Shown: positions 13,301 to 25,606, numbered from the stretch's first letter. The stretch: 64,000 nucleotides of DNA from Neckera pumila (GCA_963969595.1 OZ018408.1:45137022-45201021); one strand, 5' to 3'. A program made the numbers and translations. The notes: generated from the sequence alone by a model not told the origin.

Positions 13301-14570
13301 CTAATAATTGAGGCCGCATGTGATAAGTTGAACTCAAAAGAGCAATGGTATCATTTTTAGAGACATCGTGATTCATAGTTACTACACACCGAGCTTGCCA
13401 AGGTATTGTGCACCAGGGACAAAATTGTTCACCAAGAGCATTTATTTTACCGTTACAAACAATTGAGCAATAATATGCCATATGATGACACTCAATGAAT
13501 GTAACATTTAAATGGCGGTCTTCAATATCTAATCCATCTTCACAAATTGCTATAAGTTGTTGAAGAAGGTTTTTGGAATCCGTTATTTTGGCCATATGCG
13601 AGAATATTTCATCCCAACATTGATCTTTACCTTCCCATTTGGCCACACTTATACAATACAAGGGACTAGGATTGCACAATAGCTCGAGCATTACTTCACA
13701 AATTATTCTTTGTTGGTTTTTAACAATATGAGCATCAATTGCAAATTTAAAATCAACTGTATTATGTATTTTTGCATCACTTTGTGATTCATGAATGAGA
13801 ATTAAGGCTACAAGCCAAGCTTGAACAGAATCTACTCGAAATCCAATTACACTCTCATCAATAAAAACCCACCCAAGTCCCAAGCGTTGGGCCTCATTTG
13901 ACCACCTTTCTAAGTTTCTTGGTATTGAATTCATAGTCACTCCTTTCAATACGCCATGTTTGTCTGCAACTTCTACAAGAGGAATTATTTCACTTGAGAG
14001 TCTTTCCATTTGAAAAGCTAGTATAAGGTCTTCATATGTTAAAATTGGCAAATCTTGTTTGTTTACAATAAGCTTAGCCATAGATTTAGTATCAAGACTT
14101 TTATCTAGTTGCATTGCTAGTAGACTATCCACAAGTTCAATAACAATTCCATACATCTCGTCAAGGGATACATCTTGAACATTTTCTTTTGTACATGAAA
14201 AATTTTGAACTTCAGGAAGATATGATGTTTCATTAACTGGTGAATCAGATCCTAGAATGTTACAAAGTTTTGGAAACTTACTAATATCCCCATTGTTTTC
14301 TAATTCACCATCAAAACTAACTTGCGATGCATATTTTACATCTTCAAAATTTAATGATTCGCACTGATTATAAAAATCTTTCAATTGATGAATTTCACCA
14401 TCTTTCATACTTTCAATTTCTACTTCTATTATCTCCAATTGTCCTCCTTTGAGCTGTTCTATTGGATTAACTAGACATTGCTCAGGCAACTTTTTTCCAT
14501 TAAGTTTTGGAGGAGAATATTCCAAATTGGATTCATTCAAATCTACTGAACATGATCTACTAACAAAAAC
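10370..14570 (-). CDS. Transposase-like gene, upstream exons (incomplete 5', possibly decayed)
   Basis: Exons read on the minus strand are 14570-13299, 13067-12950, 12606-12411, about 12139-11849, 11493-11369, 11263-11119, 10973-10812 and 10573-10370, then 10166-6795. Phases agree at every junction except between the third and fourth. There, 12125-12270 carries coding-looking segments in different frames, such as NEDPYYLLGCSLQRG, which suggests one or more indels. The first exon carries GLGWVFIDESVIGF, FAIDAHIV and the Cys motif FCPWC. Downstream exons carry ITPYIHIQGAHAHQF and AMERKHKVF. From memory, this order resembles transposon-derived DDE-like proteins with a CxWC knuckle, a TPYxH segment and a late Glu, but the match is not tested. 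The first exon opens at an acceptor, so the start codon lies upstream and is not found. Confidence 0.5.
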
Positions 14571-15250
14571 CTGTAAAATTAAAATTTTCAATGTTACAAC
14601 AAATTTAAAGTAATGCAGTTTAGGATATTAAAAGATTATAATTTAAATGGAACTTGCAACATTAATAACAATTGATTGAATATTATGTATAATTCCGAAA
14701 TAAATTTGAAATTTGAAATTCAACTACTATTTTGGAATGTATTGAACATTGTTTCACTTATCTAATATGTATTGATTATACCAATTAAAAAATCAACTGC
14801 ATTCATTTGATTTTTTTAAGCACTACATTTATTTTCCAAATAGTTCCATAATTTAAATAACTATATCAATTTGACACTGACAGTATAATTAATTAAACTG
14901 TTATTTAGAAGAAAATTAAAACATAAACAGTAACAAAATAAAGAAACCAATCAACTATATGACACAAATATGAATTTAATGAATAAATTCTTTTAAAGTG
15001 AATTCATAATATTCAAAATAATCCAATACTACATATGTTTTTCAAGAATTGAGTATTAAAGTAGTCATGTATTATTCATGAAAATTCCACTCATAAAATT
15101 CATAAATTTTTAAAATAAAAAAAAGTCCTTTTTGGTTAACATATCAAAGAACAAATGACTAGATTCGAAACATGCACAGTACAATAAAAGCAGTCTACAT
15201 CTGTACACAAAATTTGGAACCATGACAACGTTTCACTTCAATCAAATAGA
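14571..15250. other. AT-rich spacer or 5' introns of the transposase-like gene
   Basis: No exon with a start codon could be picked. The region may hold the missing 5' exon or promoter of the minus-strand gene at 10370-14570. No transposon terminus is seen. Confidence 0.3.
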
Positions 15251-15348
15251 ATTGCATTCAACTAAAACATACTGAATTATTTTGTAACTTTTTAGCCCTC
15301 TTTTTGTTCACAAGAAAAAAAAAAACTTATTTTTCTTCCAATACTCAC

Positions 15349-16389
15349 CATCTTCAATTGCTTGTTTACATGAACCTAACAAAAAATTCCTTTGTAGATT
15401 GGTAGGAACTAGAAAGTCATCAAGTTCCCTAATCTCTTACTCCCTCTGTCTCAAGAAAAATCCATGATACTCCAACTAGTTTCCTACTAGAGACCACAGA
15501 TTTATTTTGCGACAAAGGTAGTAGAAATAAGATCATACAACAACCATTGATAAAAATTCTATCCAAAGACTTCCAATTACTCCCCACTCTTCACTTCTTA
15601 ACCTCAGGCACCCCAATACGATGTTGCAGAGGCAAAGGTTTGACGGCTTTGCTACGTATAACAAAAGCTTCTATCCTACAGAATGATGTCCGCCTTGTTG
15701 AATTGCTAGGACTCAAGGCTTTAAGGTTTGAAGGTCGCCCAACATAGTAAGAAGCAGCAGAAATGAAATTTATGGGTCTAAGTTGGGGAGGACTCTCCGG
15801 AGCACTAACGCTGCATTTACTCCCTGTATCTTCGCTTCCTGAAATACAAGCTAATGGAACAACAATGGTCTCACTATTGCATAACTCACGATCATTGAAG
15901 GCATTTTCAGGGGAGCTACATGTGTCCTTTCCAATATCAGGAACTTGAACAGGACAAGGTTGGCTAACTAAAGAAAAGACCTGAGACTCTGATTTGGGTA
16001 AACTTACTGAAGATTGGGGCTGGGAATCCAAGGAAGAACACTCCTGTAAAATCGGGGAACATGTTAGAGGATCTAAAAGCTTCAGCCTATCATCAGGACT
16101 CTCTTGATCTGGATAGACAGTTCTAGGGGTATCAAAACTAAGATTCAGAGCAGCATCAAAAGGGGACTGAGGAGTCACAGAAAAAGGGATTTCACAATGC
16201 TTAATTCGGACTTCCCTGCTGATCCCGGCTGGAATTTCAAGCTTAGGTCTTCCTGGCAGAGCTGCGCATGCATTAATCTGCTCTAGCAATACATCACACG
16301 CTTGCAAATGCTGTCTCAATCTGCCGTATTGCAACCAAAATGAAGATCTCTGCCATTTCCGAAATCCCCATGCCACAACATTCAGGCTA
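15349..16389 (-). CDS. Unrecognised gene, 3' exons
   Basis: A 260-codon open frame (16389-15603) follows a gttag acceptor. It has no in-frame ATG and starts inside coding sequence (LNVVAWGFRKWQRSSFW), so an upstream exon with the start is missing. It is Ser/Pro-rich in the middle, with basic segments at both ends. The apparent end (VPEVKK, stop at 15591) may really be a donor, GAG|GTTAAG at 15603. A second coding-like segment at 15433-15349 gives IRELDDFLVPTNLQRNFLLG and continues with CKQAIED, joining in phase 0. That would extend the C-terminus, although the acceptor (taagag) is not strong. No family is recognised. It lies downstream of, and on the same strand as, the J-protein gene. Confidence 0.45.
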
Positions 16390-17125
16390 ACCAGTCATGC
16401 AAGTTTCGTAGTCACTGACAATGTAGGACTAAACACTGCAGACAAAACGAGTACGCAGGTATAACAAAGACGAAGACGAACCACAAATAGAACGATCAGA
16501 AAGAGTTAGAAAGAGTTGAATAAGAGTGAATACCTCAACAATAAATGGCAACTGAATGGTTCAATTAAGGTGACTAGAAGTTCCAGCAAAGTGGGTGTCG
16601 CGCACACTCAGGAAAAAAACCATGATTTAAAAGAGCTACAATTAATCACAGACGAGCGATCACCATGGAAAACCACTGAATGGCCAAAGAATCATGGCAG
16701 AAAGATCAATTCTCTTGAATCATCCCACATGAGTGGGAACGTCGCAATAGAACCGACACCCTACTCGCTCTTCCAACTAAGGTGAGACGAGCTGAAACAG
16801 TCTCCCCGAAACTCATTTCAATTGTGTGATATCAAAGAAATAGCATAATAGCTACTCATGAAACTAGTCTCTAAAGAGAATTCATTCTCTCACAATCACG
16901 ACTGACAGCTCTTGATCAACAATCTTAGAATGACAAGATACATTGCAGAGCTACACGTGAGCATGATTAGCTCATCAACTTGAAAAGGATACTCGTCTTC
17001 GTAGAAAAGATGGAGCATCATCTTGAATATGAATGATCTAGTCTAATCAAAAGAAAAAAAATTACACTCCGAGAGGCAACTCAGCAATACATAAGAAACA
17101 TGCCAAGAAGGGAGGAGAAGGATAG
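16390..17125. other. Spacer between two minus-strand genes
   Basis: This holds the 3' UTR of the J-protein gene and presumably the 5' UTR, first exon and promoter of the unrecognised gene below it. Open frames here are short and interrupted. A donor-like GAG|GTATTC near 16530 could start an intron ending at 16390. Confidence 0.3.
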
Positions 17126-20100
17126 TTAATCCACTTGATCAAGCTTCTCCGAAGCAGCACGTTGTATCCTATGTGCCTCCTGCGGTATCCGCAACTCATC
17201 GTAGTCTCCTACCACAACCTGCGCACAATTATACAAAACATATCCATTAGCAAGCAAGACAAACATTATAGATATTGATGCGAGCACAACCCACAGCCTC
17301 CAAAACACCTAAGAAAAATGAAGGCTTCATTCTTTCACCGCAGGAAGGCGCACCACTCAAAGAGAGCCTCCGTAAAGAGATATTTCACCAAAGCTCATAT
17401 TCACGTTTTGGAGTTTGCAGTAGCGAACAACAAAGCATACCTCATATTGGTGACCCAAATAGGTATATGCCACCTTCAACTGCTTTGCTTCTCCCGGACA
17501 TGGATCACAAAAGCCCATAAGACCTGCCTTCTTAACTCCTTCATGCAGCTGTTAAGACACCAACACAACAATTGTATAAGCAGTCAGTACCGAAAGCGAA
17601 TACGCAGAGAACTCTCCATAAAATCTAAATCCACAATGCCCAAACATATGCCAAACATAATATTCAAAATGCCAGGGAAAGTTCTGAAAGATCTGAAAGA
17701 TCAAGCTGGTCTTAGCAACTACCCCACGAGATCACTCACATTATCGATCTACCACAGGTGAATACAGAAGAAGTGGAAGGAAACACATACCCGGAGCTGC
17801 CCAAAGTCATCGACCAAGAATTGAACAGGTATTGCAACATCTAAATATGGAGGAGGCAAATCTGCATCGTCATCTTCAGTACTCGCAGATTTGTCCACAA
17901 AATTTGTCCCCCGCTCATAAGCCTTAATATCACCATATACAGCAGCCAGAATAACTAACCCCTGCCGCTGTGCTTGTTTCTGTTTCTTTCTTTCTGCTAC
18001 ATTCTTTAACAATAACTGTGACTTCTCAGAAGAAGCCCTTGCCTCCATAACCTAGAAGCAAGAAGACAAGAATTGTATTTATGCCAAAATTGAAGGACAC
18101 ATGCAGTACCCGCAGGCACCGACTCGCCATCAACTCAAGAATGCTCCACATTAAATCTGAGATAAGCACTTGAAAAGAGGACTATCAATACGAGAGTTAT
18201 AAACCATCATCTTTGAGAGGCCGATGATTCAAGTGACAGGAAGTTTCCATGACAAGGGAGCTTCAGCAAACATTTGAAAGGAAGCATACAATCTACCTGT
18301 GTATATGTTGTTCGCCGTAGTTCCAGGCTCTTTCGTCTATTTCTCCGAAGATTATAAGGTTTAAAAACATAAGTCTGCATTGAAAGATGAAGACACAGTT
18401 CCAGCATATATCAGTTTGAATATATTTCAAAAATTTAGGATGCTATCCATCCATTCACACACTAAAACTGTAATCTTAAGTAGTAGCAACACCATTCTCG
18501 AAACGACAAATGTGACAGTAACTCAAGGAATAAAACTACAGGGACTGGTTTCTAATGAAATGAAAAGATGTGGTACCTTTAGAAGAGCATAGATGGATGA
18601 TGGAATTATTAAAGCTCCAGTAGCAATGAACGGATTCAATGTTGTGCAGAGCATAATCTGGTTGAACACATGGGCAGCTGAACATCAATTCTTCTGCTTG
18701 CAATTGGATGTTTCTAGCGCAAACCATAATTTTCTTAGGCGCAATTTTCTTAGGCGAATTTTGCATAATATCATTCACGATGTTACCAAGATAATGCTGC
18801 TCAAAGACGTCACATTCCACGACATTATCAGGATACTATTGCAAAAAATGATTTTGCCAAGCCCAGCACCAGATTACACATGAATACTAAGAAATTACTC
18901 ACAGGAATAACAAACTTCTGGCCTCCTCGTGTGAATCGAACTTTCCAAGAAATACCCTGAAATGAAGAAGAAACAATAATTAAAGCTTTTGATTATGAAG
19001 TGAAATCCGAATAGCGGAGAAGGCACAAAAACACTACAAGCACTACTGAAGTTACAAACAGCTTCCAGCTTCTGTCTTGGCTATCAAAACGCGTCTTTAA
19101 ATAAATGAAGTAGATGAACAATTTGAAAGATGCAGACAATTCCAAAAGAAGACAACACACAATAAGAAATAGAGTCAAAACCTGAAGTCCAAGCACACAG
19201 AACATCGCAGCTGAACTATGCTCTGAAAGCCTTCTCTCCCCACCTAGCTCAACCTCTACTCCGGTGCTGCAGCACCCAATGACAAAAATTGACGCACAGT
19301 ACAAGTACCGTAACTAGCATTGATATAAAAATAAACAGCTATATTCATCCCTCACAAAAGGTGACGATCGGAACAGTCCTACAATGTTTATCAAATAGAA
19401 GTACATCATTCAAAAGATGGAAAACATCATGATGATATTCTGTAGATACTGGATAACTGAGACTCAGCAGCGAACTCATTACAAGCCAGAGATGCCATGA
19501 ATGTGTACCAACCTGCCAATTTTACCGGTAACTCGGCCTTGAGACTTTGATGAAAAATGACGAATGTATTGACCTGATACTCCAAAAGTGGCAGGCCCTA
19601 CCTTCAGAATCACCAAACAAGCAAACTCATTTTAACCACAGGTTCCGAGTTATGGTATTATGCAGAGCTACAGGGTGATGTCGGGACAGCAATTGTCTCA
19701 CATTCCAGGAGTAGTTAAACATTCTCGCCCAGTCATCCATTTCTACATTTAATAAAGACGATCTAAAGTTACCTATGTCGTGAAGTAGTTTAAATGCAAT
19801 CCTATTGATGAGTAGCATGATTCCCAAAAAGCTACTCACAGAGGGCTAGAGAAAGTCTCAGAATTTTCACACCTTCACATCAGCTGAACCAGCATTCTTC
19901 TTGCCATGCTTTTGCCAACCAACTGAAATTCCGGTATCTGGCCCAATAACTAGTTGTATCTGTAAATGACCAGCACTGTAATCGTGAGTATGAAGAACTC
20001 TAATCCTCGAAACATAAGATTTGAAAAAGATGAATACTTCTACTCGTGAGTATTCATGAATTAAGAGCTCCACAAAACAAGAAGAGCACACGTACATTGC

Positions 20101-22070
20101 CAGTAGTATCTTCTGACAGTTGGCGCGACCAAGTATTTGCTAGTGTAACAGAACCATCCCTCAACGACACAGACAATCCTAAGGTCCCTGTTGAATGAGT
20201 AGAAAGTTGCCTGCAATCACCGACCACGGCATTAAGACCCAAGTCTTCAATAAAATGGTCCCTTCCATACCCAAAACGAACTTAGTTACAGAAAACAACG
20301 AAAATCTTTCAGCACCCTGGCCAGTAGTCCTGCAATTAAAAGATTTTTTGACTTGAATTCACTAACGTCAAAGAATTACCTAGAAGTCTGGAGGCTTAAA
20401 ATCGAGCGGAGCCCAACCATAGCTAGAACTTCGACTGTGGAAATTGGTGAAAGCTGACGCCTCAAAACCATTGTTACAGAGCCTCCGCCTAAACCTCTCC
20501 TCAAAGCCATATTCCCACCCAACACCATGGTATCCTTCTTTGACACCTGTGCTTGCACTTGAGTGGACATTGCCATGCTGCACAGATAACGACACCACAA
20601 GTCATTGGTATACAGCCACAGAGGGAGAGACGAGGTAATCGAAATTGGGTGCCCGACATTTGGATTTCCAGCTGACGACGCTCCAACCAAGAAATCCAAG
20701 ACGCTCACAAAAAGGAAATACAGAAGATCAGTAAAAGTATTCCATGGAAGTAAAGATCAAAAAACAAACCCGTTCATTCTTGGAGCGTCATATGATTCCA
20801 GAAATGGGACTAAGGATAAGTTCATAAGCAAAGATCCTCTGTGATGCACATGAGCTGCCAGTTTCCTCTCCTCCTGGCGCTGCTGTAAGCGCTCAAACTC
20901 AGCCCTAACCTCCTCCCTTGATTTCAACTTCGGACCTAACTCTAAACCTGAGGTTAAACCTTCAATTCCATACAGATCGTATATTTGACGCTTCCGTTCA
21001 TCACTCAAAATTTCATATGCCTCCCGTATCTTCTGGAAATTCTGGGTTGCAATATCTTGCATCTGTTGATAACCACAAAATATAAACAGTGAGCAAACTT
21101 GTGAGTCGTATCATTTTCCTCCAATGTGGATACGACCAGCAAAACAGATCCAGTCACTAGCCATATACCCACAGTACGAGAGGCAGATCTAGATGAATCA
21201 CACTGGTAAAGCAATATGCACTGAGCTTTGCAGCCGCATACGCAATCCAAAGATCAATAGAAGTCGGCAAGATACTGAACTGTCCACTCTCAGAAAGGTA
21301 GCTACAAATGTCTATTTAAATTGGCGAGCAAGGAACTTGCGCATGCAGAGTTCCCGAGTCGAGTTCCAGAAGACGAGTTCCAGAAGACGGACTCAAACCC
21401 AAGGTAGTCGGAAAGAGAGAAATTCCAGTCCATTACAAGTAACAGGAACTCCATAAACATTAACATCGATTGGTTATTACTTTCGCATTACGCATGTATA
21501 ACCAATGATAATTGAACAGACAGCATAAAGATTATCTGGCGAGAGCTAAATTCTGCACTCCCTATTGGAATGATTCTAGGTACCACCAAACCTGATCCCA
21601 AATTCTCACTAAAACCGAATTGCGAATCAAGTCCAGGAGGAACTAGAGCGACACTGCCTCACTGAAATTGACTTGCTCTATAACCAGGCGTCGACAAGAG
21701 CACCACTAATACAGATGAAACCAGCACATAATCAGTACAATGTTGATTTTCAGATTAGCTGAATCATTCTTCGCGTATCTCATCAGAACCCTGGAATATT
21801 AACTCTAACCCCCGATGACCTAATTCCGCAAATTGACGCCTTTACCGCGAAATCCACGACAGCAAAATCAAGAAACAAATCATGATATCAGTAATAGAAC
21901 AATCCACGGACCTGCAGCGTCTGATGCTTGTCGGGGTGATAAACCTGCGCCCATTGCCTATACGCCCGCTTCACATCATCGTCCGAAGCTTCGGGAGACA
22001 AATGCAGCAGCGCGTAGAGTTCCCGGTCAGGAGGCCCTTCGCAGTCCCGCTCCATCGTCCCCATGACCAT
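17126..22070 (-). CDS. OWL1: DNAJC11/OWL1-type J-domain protein, complete, 13 exons
   Basis: The encoded protein is a J-domain co-chaperone of the DNAJC11 family, 566 aa (the Arabidopsis member is about 540). Exons are 22070-21912, 21062-20770, 20577-20380, 20210-20096, 19959-19873, 19601-19513, 19266-19182, 18956-18903, 18657-18577, 18374-18297, 18051-17791, 17548-17441 and 17218-17126. All have GT-AG borders and every phase agrees. The J domain occupies residues 15-85, with the HPD motif at 45-47 (VYHPDKH) that stimulates Hsp70 ATPase. A beta-rich middle ([35 protein letters not shown]) follows, then a charged helix and the C-terminal DUF3395 segment ([19 protein letters not shown]). In animals the family is linked to mitochondrial cristae; Arabidopsis OWL1 acts in very-low-light responses. 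ATG codons at residues 1, 3 and 6 are all possible starts. The gene appears intact. Confidence 0.93.
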
Positions 22071-22451
22071 CTCCCAAGCAACACAACAAATTGGCTACCC
22101 TAAAATCCACCGTTGCCGAGGCGTCCCGGGCACCGTTTTGGGCCACTCCGGGATCAAAAGAAAGAGCATGCGAGGGCGAAAGACTAAGCATGGCGCAATG
22201 CAGCGCGATCGGGCGGCATGGTGGATGCAAAGGGGAGCGGAATCGAAGAAAACGGGGTCCGAGCGTCACAGAGAGAAGCGTCAATCCTTTCGAGGACTCG
22301 AGGGTTTCTCGTTTCTGACGCAACGTATCGTCAGCCCTCGCTCCCCGTGCCGTGTTCTTCCGTTCCCTTGCTTCGTTCCCCTGTGAGTCCCTCACCACAT
22401 TCAAGATGCTTCAGGTCTTTTTTTCTTCAGCCAATCTCTATTCTAATATTC
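22071..22451 (-). promoter_or_regulatory. GC-rich 5' UTR and promoter region of the J-protein gene
   Basis: GC content rises sharply immediately upstream of the start codon at 22070 and falls at the MITE beginning at 22452. No clear TATA box is seen. Overlapping open frames on both strands here follow from the GC richness and are not separate genes. Confidence 0.4.
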
Positions 22452-22734
22452 CATTAGAAGAGATTTGAGGCCTCCAAGAGCCCGCGAGTTATCTTGCGTT
22501 CCCAGACTGCGGGAACATAGGAAAGCTGCTGGCTGACGTGGTCGAGATAGTGCCACGTCATTTTCGAAAAATAAATAAATAAAATTTGCTTAGAATGATA
22601 TTTTGGGCAAAAATTAAAATTTTTTTTTTTTTTTTTTTTTGAAAAAAAAAATTTTGACAGCCTGTACTGGCTTTTCACAAAATTGGGACAGCATCCTGAA
22701 ACGACCCTCTAATGCCCTCAAATCTTTTCTAATG
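22452..22734 (+). mobile_element. MITE family G, copy 1 (about 283 bp)
   Basis: The ends are ATTAGAAGAGATTTGAGG and CCTCAAATCTTTTCTAAT, forming an imperfect inverted repeat. Internal landmarks shared with copies at 25331-25606, 28591-28870 (reverse) and 54885-55164 are GCGTTCCCAGACTGCGGGAA, GTGCCACGTCATTTTC, a poly-T/A centre and a GTACCGGCTG-type string. It has no coding capacity and lies about 380 bp upstream of the J-protein start codon. Confidence 0.8.
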
Positions 22735-22888
22735 CTTTTAAAGTCCTCCTCTATTTTACATCAAAAGGAAAACAAATATCAAGTTTGTTTTGGCACGAAC
22801 TGCCCAACCACGAGGTCAAAATTCCAAAGCTCTCTATATTCACAAATTGAAATATTGAATAACAATCAGAAATAGAACTTATATCTTT

Positions 22889-24575
22889 CTAAACTCTAAA
22901 TGCCCAAACATGATTTTTTAGCAACATAACGATTTTGGGCAGCTCACTACAAATGGAGTTTGTTTGTTTTTTCTTTAAAAATTTCACACAACATGTGTCC
23001 AAGGAGTAGCTTTAAGGTCCAACAATTTTCATAACTTTTGACTACATGGTTAAAAAGTTATTGCATGATATGTAATTTTCATTGCTCGGCGGGCAGCCCT
23101 GGTTGATCAAAAAGCTTCTTTAAAAATCACATTTAAGAAAATTTAAAATTTGAAATTGGTTCTCTAGATTTATTTCTGCGTGGAAAGCTTTGAATGATTC
23201 AACTTTGATTAACCCCTAGAGGACCAACATGCAATTTTTGGCCGTATAGAAATTTTGGGCAGGTACGTGTGACTAGAGATATCCATATTTGAGGCTAAAA
23301 TTTTAAAAGAAGGTGGGGGCAAGGAATATCTTCATGTGTACTAAGTTTCATGACATTTCAAAATACGAGTCAAAAGTTGTGACCTAATGTGTTACTTTTT
23401 TTTGTAACTGGGCAATTTGGGCAAATCAGAAAAAATCATATTTTCCGGAATTTTTTTTTTGAAATTGGTTCTCTACATTTATATATACTTAAAAAGCTTT
23501 GAGTCATTCCATTTCAATCAATGAGTCAAAAATTATGAGGGGTTTTGAATTGCAGGCAGTTATGGATTCTCTACTCTAAAAAAAACTTTAAAGTCGTTTA
23601 TTTAACTCAATTTTCAATATTTTTGGAAAAAAATAAAATCCTAGGATTTAGATTGATTATTACAACATTACAACCGTTGGATTGGCATTTTTAAATTCCA
23701 TGATTAAATTTTTAACAATTTTGAATTTTGAATCATTTTCTACTTCTTTCTACTTACTATTTTTTTCCTATATGTTATACAATCCCAAATGATGTGAAAA
23801 TTTTCAAGCATATAGACAACTTGTTTAGGAAACTGGTTTCAAAGAAGCACCACCTTTATCGGCATTTTTTCCTTGAAAAGTGAGCTTGCAAAGTGTAGCT
23901 GCCCGTTTTTTTTGCAGGATTGAAAAAATGGTTTTCAAGACTTTGAATGCTTATATCTTATGATCCACAAGGTGGAATTTTCTGAAATTTTGACCACATG
24001 TTTTCAAAATATCATACTACAAGATCCTACGGTTACATGTGTCAAAAATATTTTTTCTCCAAAAAGTTGGTAGTTGTATTAGAAATGGCAGTTTTGGAGC
24101 GTTTTTGGTGATTACATAGTCATGAAACTTTAGGGGTTAATGAGATGAAAGTTACAAGGAATTTTAGTTTGCAAATTGGTATGGAGTCTTTGAAAACCAT
24201 AACTATCTACAAAGGTGCAAACTAAAATTCCTCATAACTTTCATTTCATTAAGCAAAATGGAACGATTAAAATCTTTCCACAAGCATATAATTCTAGAGA
24301 ACCAATTTCAATTTTTTTTTTAAATTTTAAAAAGTGGTTTATAAAGAAGTTTTTTGAATTACCCAGGCTACCCATCAAGCTATGAAAATTACATATTGTG
24401 CAATAACTTTTAACCATGTAGTCAAAAGTTATGAAAATGATTGGACCTTAAAACTACTCCTTGGGCACGTGTTGTGTGAAACTTTTAAAGGAAAAAAACA
24501 AAAAACTCCGTTCATAGTGAGCTGCCCAAAATCACAATGTTGCCAAAACACGCAGTGTTTACATTTAAAGATTAA
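22889..24575. mobile_element. Foldback TIR element, family B, split by a nested family A element
   Basis: The left end is CTAA-ACTCTAAATGCCCAAACA and the right end is CATTTAAAGA-TTAA. Without the insertion at 23209-24140 the element is about 755 bp. Its two halves are inverted copies: left landmarks (TTTTGGGCAGCTCACTAC, the TAACTTTTGACTACATGG tract, GGAAAGCTTTGAATGATT) reappear reverse-complemented in 24195-24560. The hinge is near 24190, where two copies of a GCAAAC-type tract face each other. It is non-coding and could form a long hairpin RNA if transcribed. Confidence 0.75.
23209..24140 (+). mobile_element. TTAA-flanked TIR element, family A copy 2 (932 bp), nested
   Basis: The ends are TTAA-CCCCTAGAGGACC and AACTTTAGGGG-TTAA. 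The flanks join as TTTGA-TTAA-TGAGATGAAAG, and the related sequence near 27351-27363 reads TTTTATTAATGAGATG without an insert. So the element entered a TTAA and duplicated exactly those four bases. The interior matches copy 1 at 5411-6343. Confidence 0.88.
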
Positions 24576-25330
24576 CCTTGGGTCCTTCCAATATGCGTCC
24601 TCTCTACCATGCATAGTTGCCTTGTACTTTAATTTTAATATAAAAGTACATTATTTTGAAAGGTCTATTCTCAGTAAAGGTTATCTATCTAATCTTAAAC
24701 ATACACCATTAGGCCTGTGTTATATGAAAATCCCATTAACCTCTAAGGGGATAATGGGTGATTTTATGAACTTATTATAGGAGCTAAGAAAAACATATGA
24801 AGTACATTTAAGTACTTGAAAAAAGAATTTTTTGCCTATTCTTCAAAGATGGAACTATTGCTGTCATGGTCACCTTGTACTTTATGATTGTTGTAGAGGT
24901 TCTAATAATATTGTGACAATTCTCAATTGCTCATTTGCATTAGAGGATTGAGGCCTTTGGAAGACCGCAAGTTCTCAAATTGTGGAAATTGTGAGAATTC
25001 TATCATATCAGTAGTTTAACATAGTCAAGAGACTGCCACCTAAAATAATTATATTTAATTAAGTTTTAAGTGTTTTTTATAAATTAAAAAAAAAATCTTT
25101 TAATAAAGTTTTAATAAAAAAATTGAATTAAAAATTGAATATTTAACATTCTAACAAAGAACTGTTGATTTAGGAAATGCCCTCAAAAATCCTCTAATGG
25201 ATACAATTAGGTGCAAGGTATATACACCTGTATTCATCATTAATTACAATTGAAATTAGTTATCATTATTATTAATTCTAAAATATTTTTATTACATCCT
25301 ATTAGCAAATGAAAAAAGATTCTAATACAC
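24576..25330. other. AT-rich intergenic DNA, no gene seen
   Basis: No coherent frame or splice sites. A lone TTAACCTCTAAGGGG at about 24737 resembles an element end without a partner. Confidence 0.35.
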
Positions 25331-25606
25331 CATTAGGATAAATTTGAGGCCTCCAAGAGTTCGCAAGTTTTCCTGCATTCCCAGACTGCGAGAACGTAGG
25401 AAAGCAGCTGGCTAATGTGGTTGAAATGGTGCCACGTCATTTTCAAAAAAAAAAAAAAATTGCCTAAAATGATATATGGGATAAATTTTTTTTTTTTTTT
25501 TTGAAAAAAAAAATTCTTACAGTCTGTACCGGCTGATTACAAGATTTGGCCAGATTTGGGAACGGGCCTAAAATGGCCATTCTATGCCCTCAAATTTCAT
25601 CTAATG
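25331..25606 (+). mobile_element. MITE family G, copy 2 (about 276 bp)
   Basis: The ends are ATTAGGATAAATTTGAGG and CCTCAAATTTCATCTAATG. It shares the CCCAGACTGCGAGAACG and GTGCCACGTCATTTTC landmarks with copy 1 at 22452-22734. Confidence 0.78.

Noticed and set aside
15438..15453. TACTCCCTCTGTCTCA, resembling the terminus of Stowaway MITEs
   Set aside because: No inverted partner with TA target was found within several kb, and the sequence may lie next to a coding exon.
22027..22457. Several overlapping frames on both strands
   Set aside because: They lie in the GC-rich 5' region of the J-protein gene and show no conserved features.
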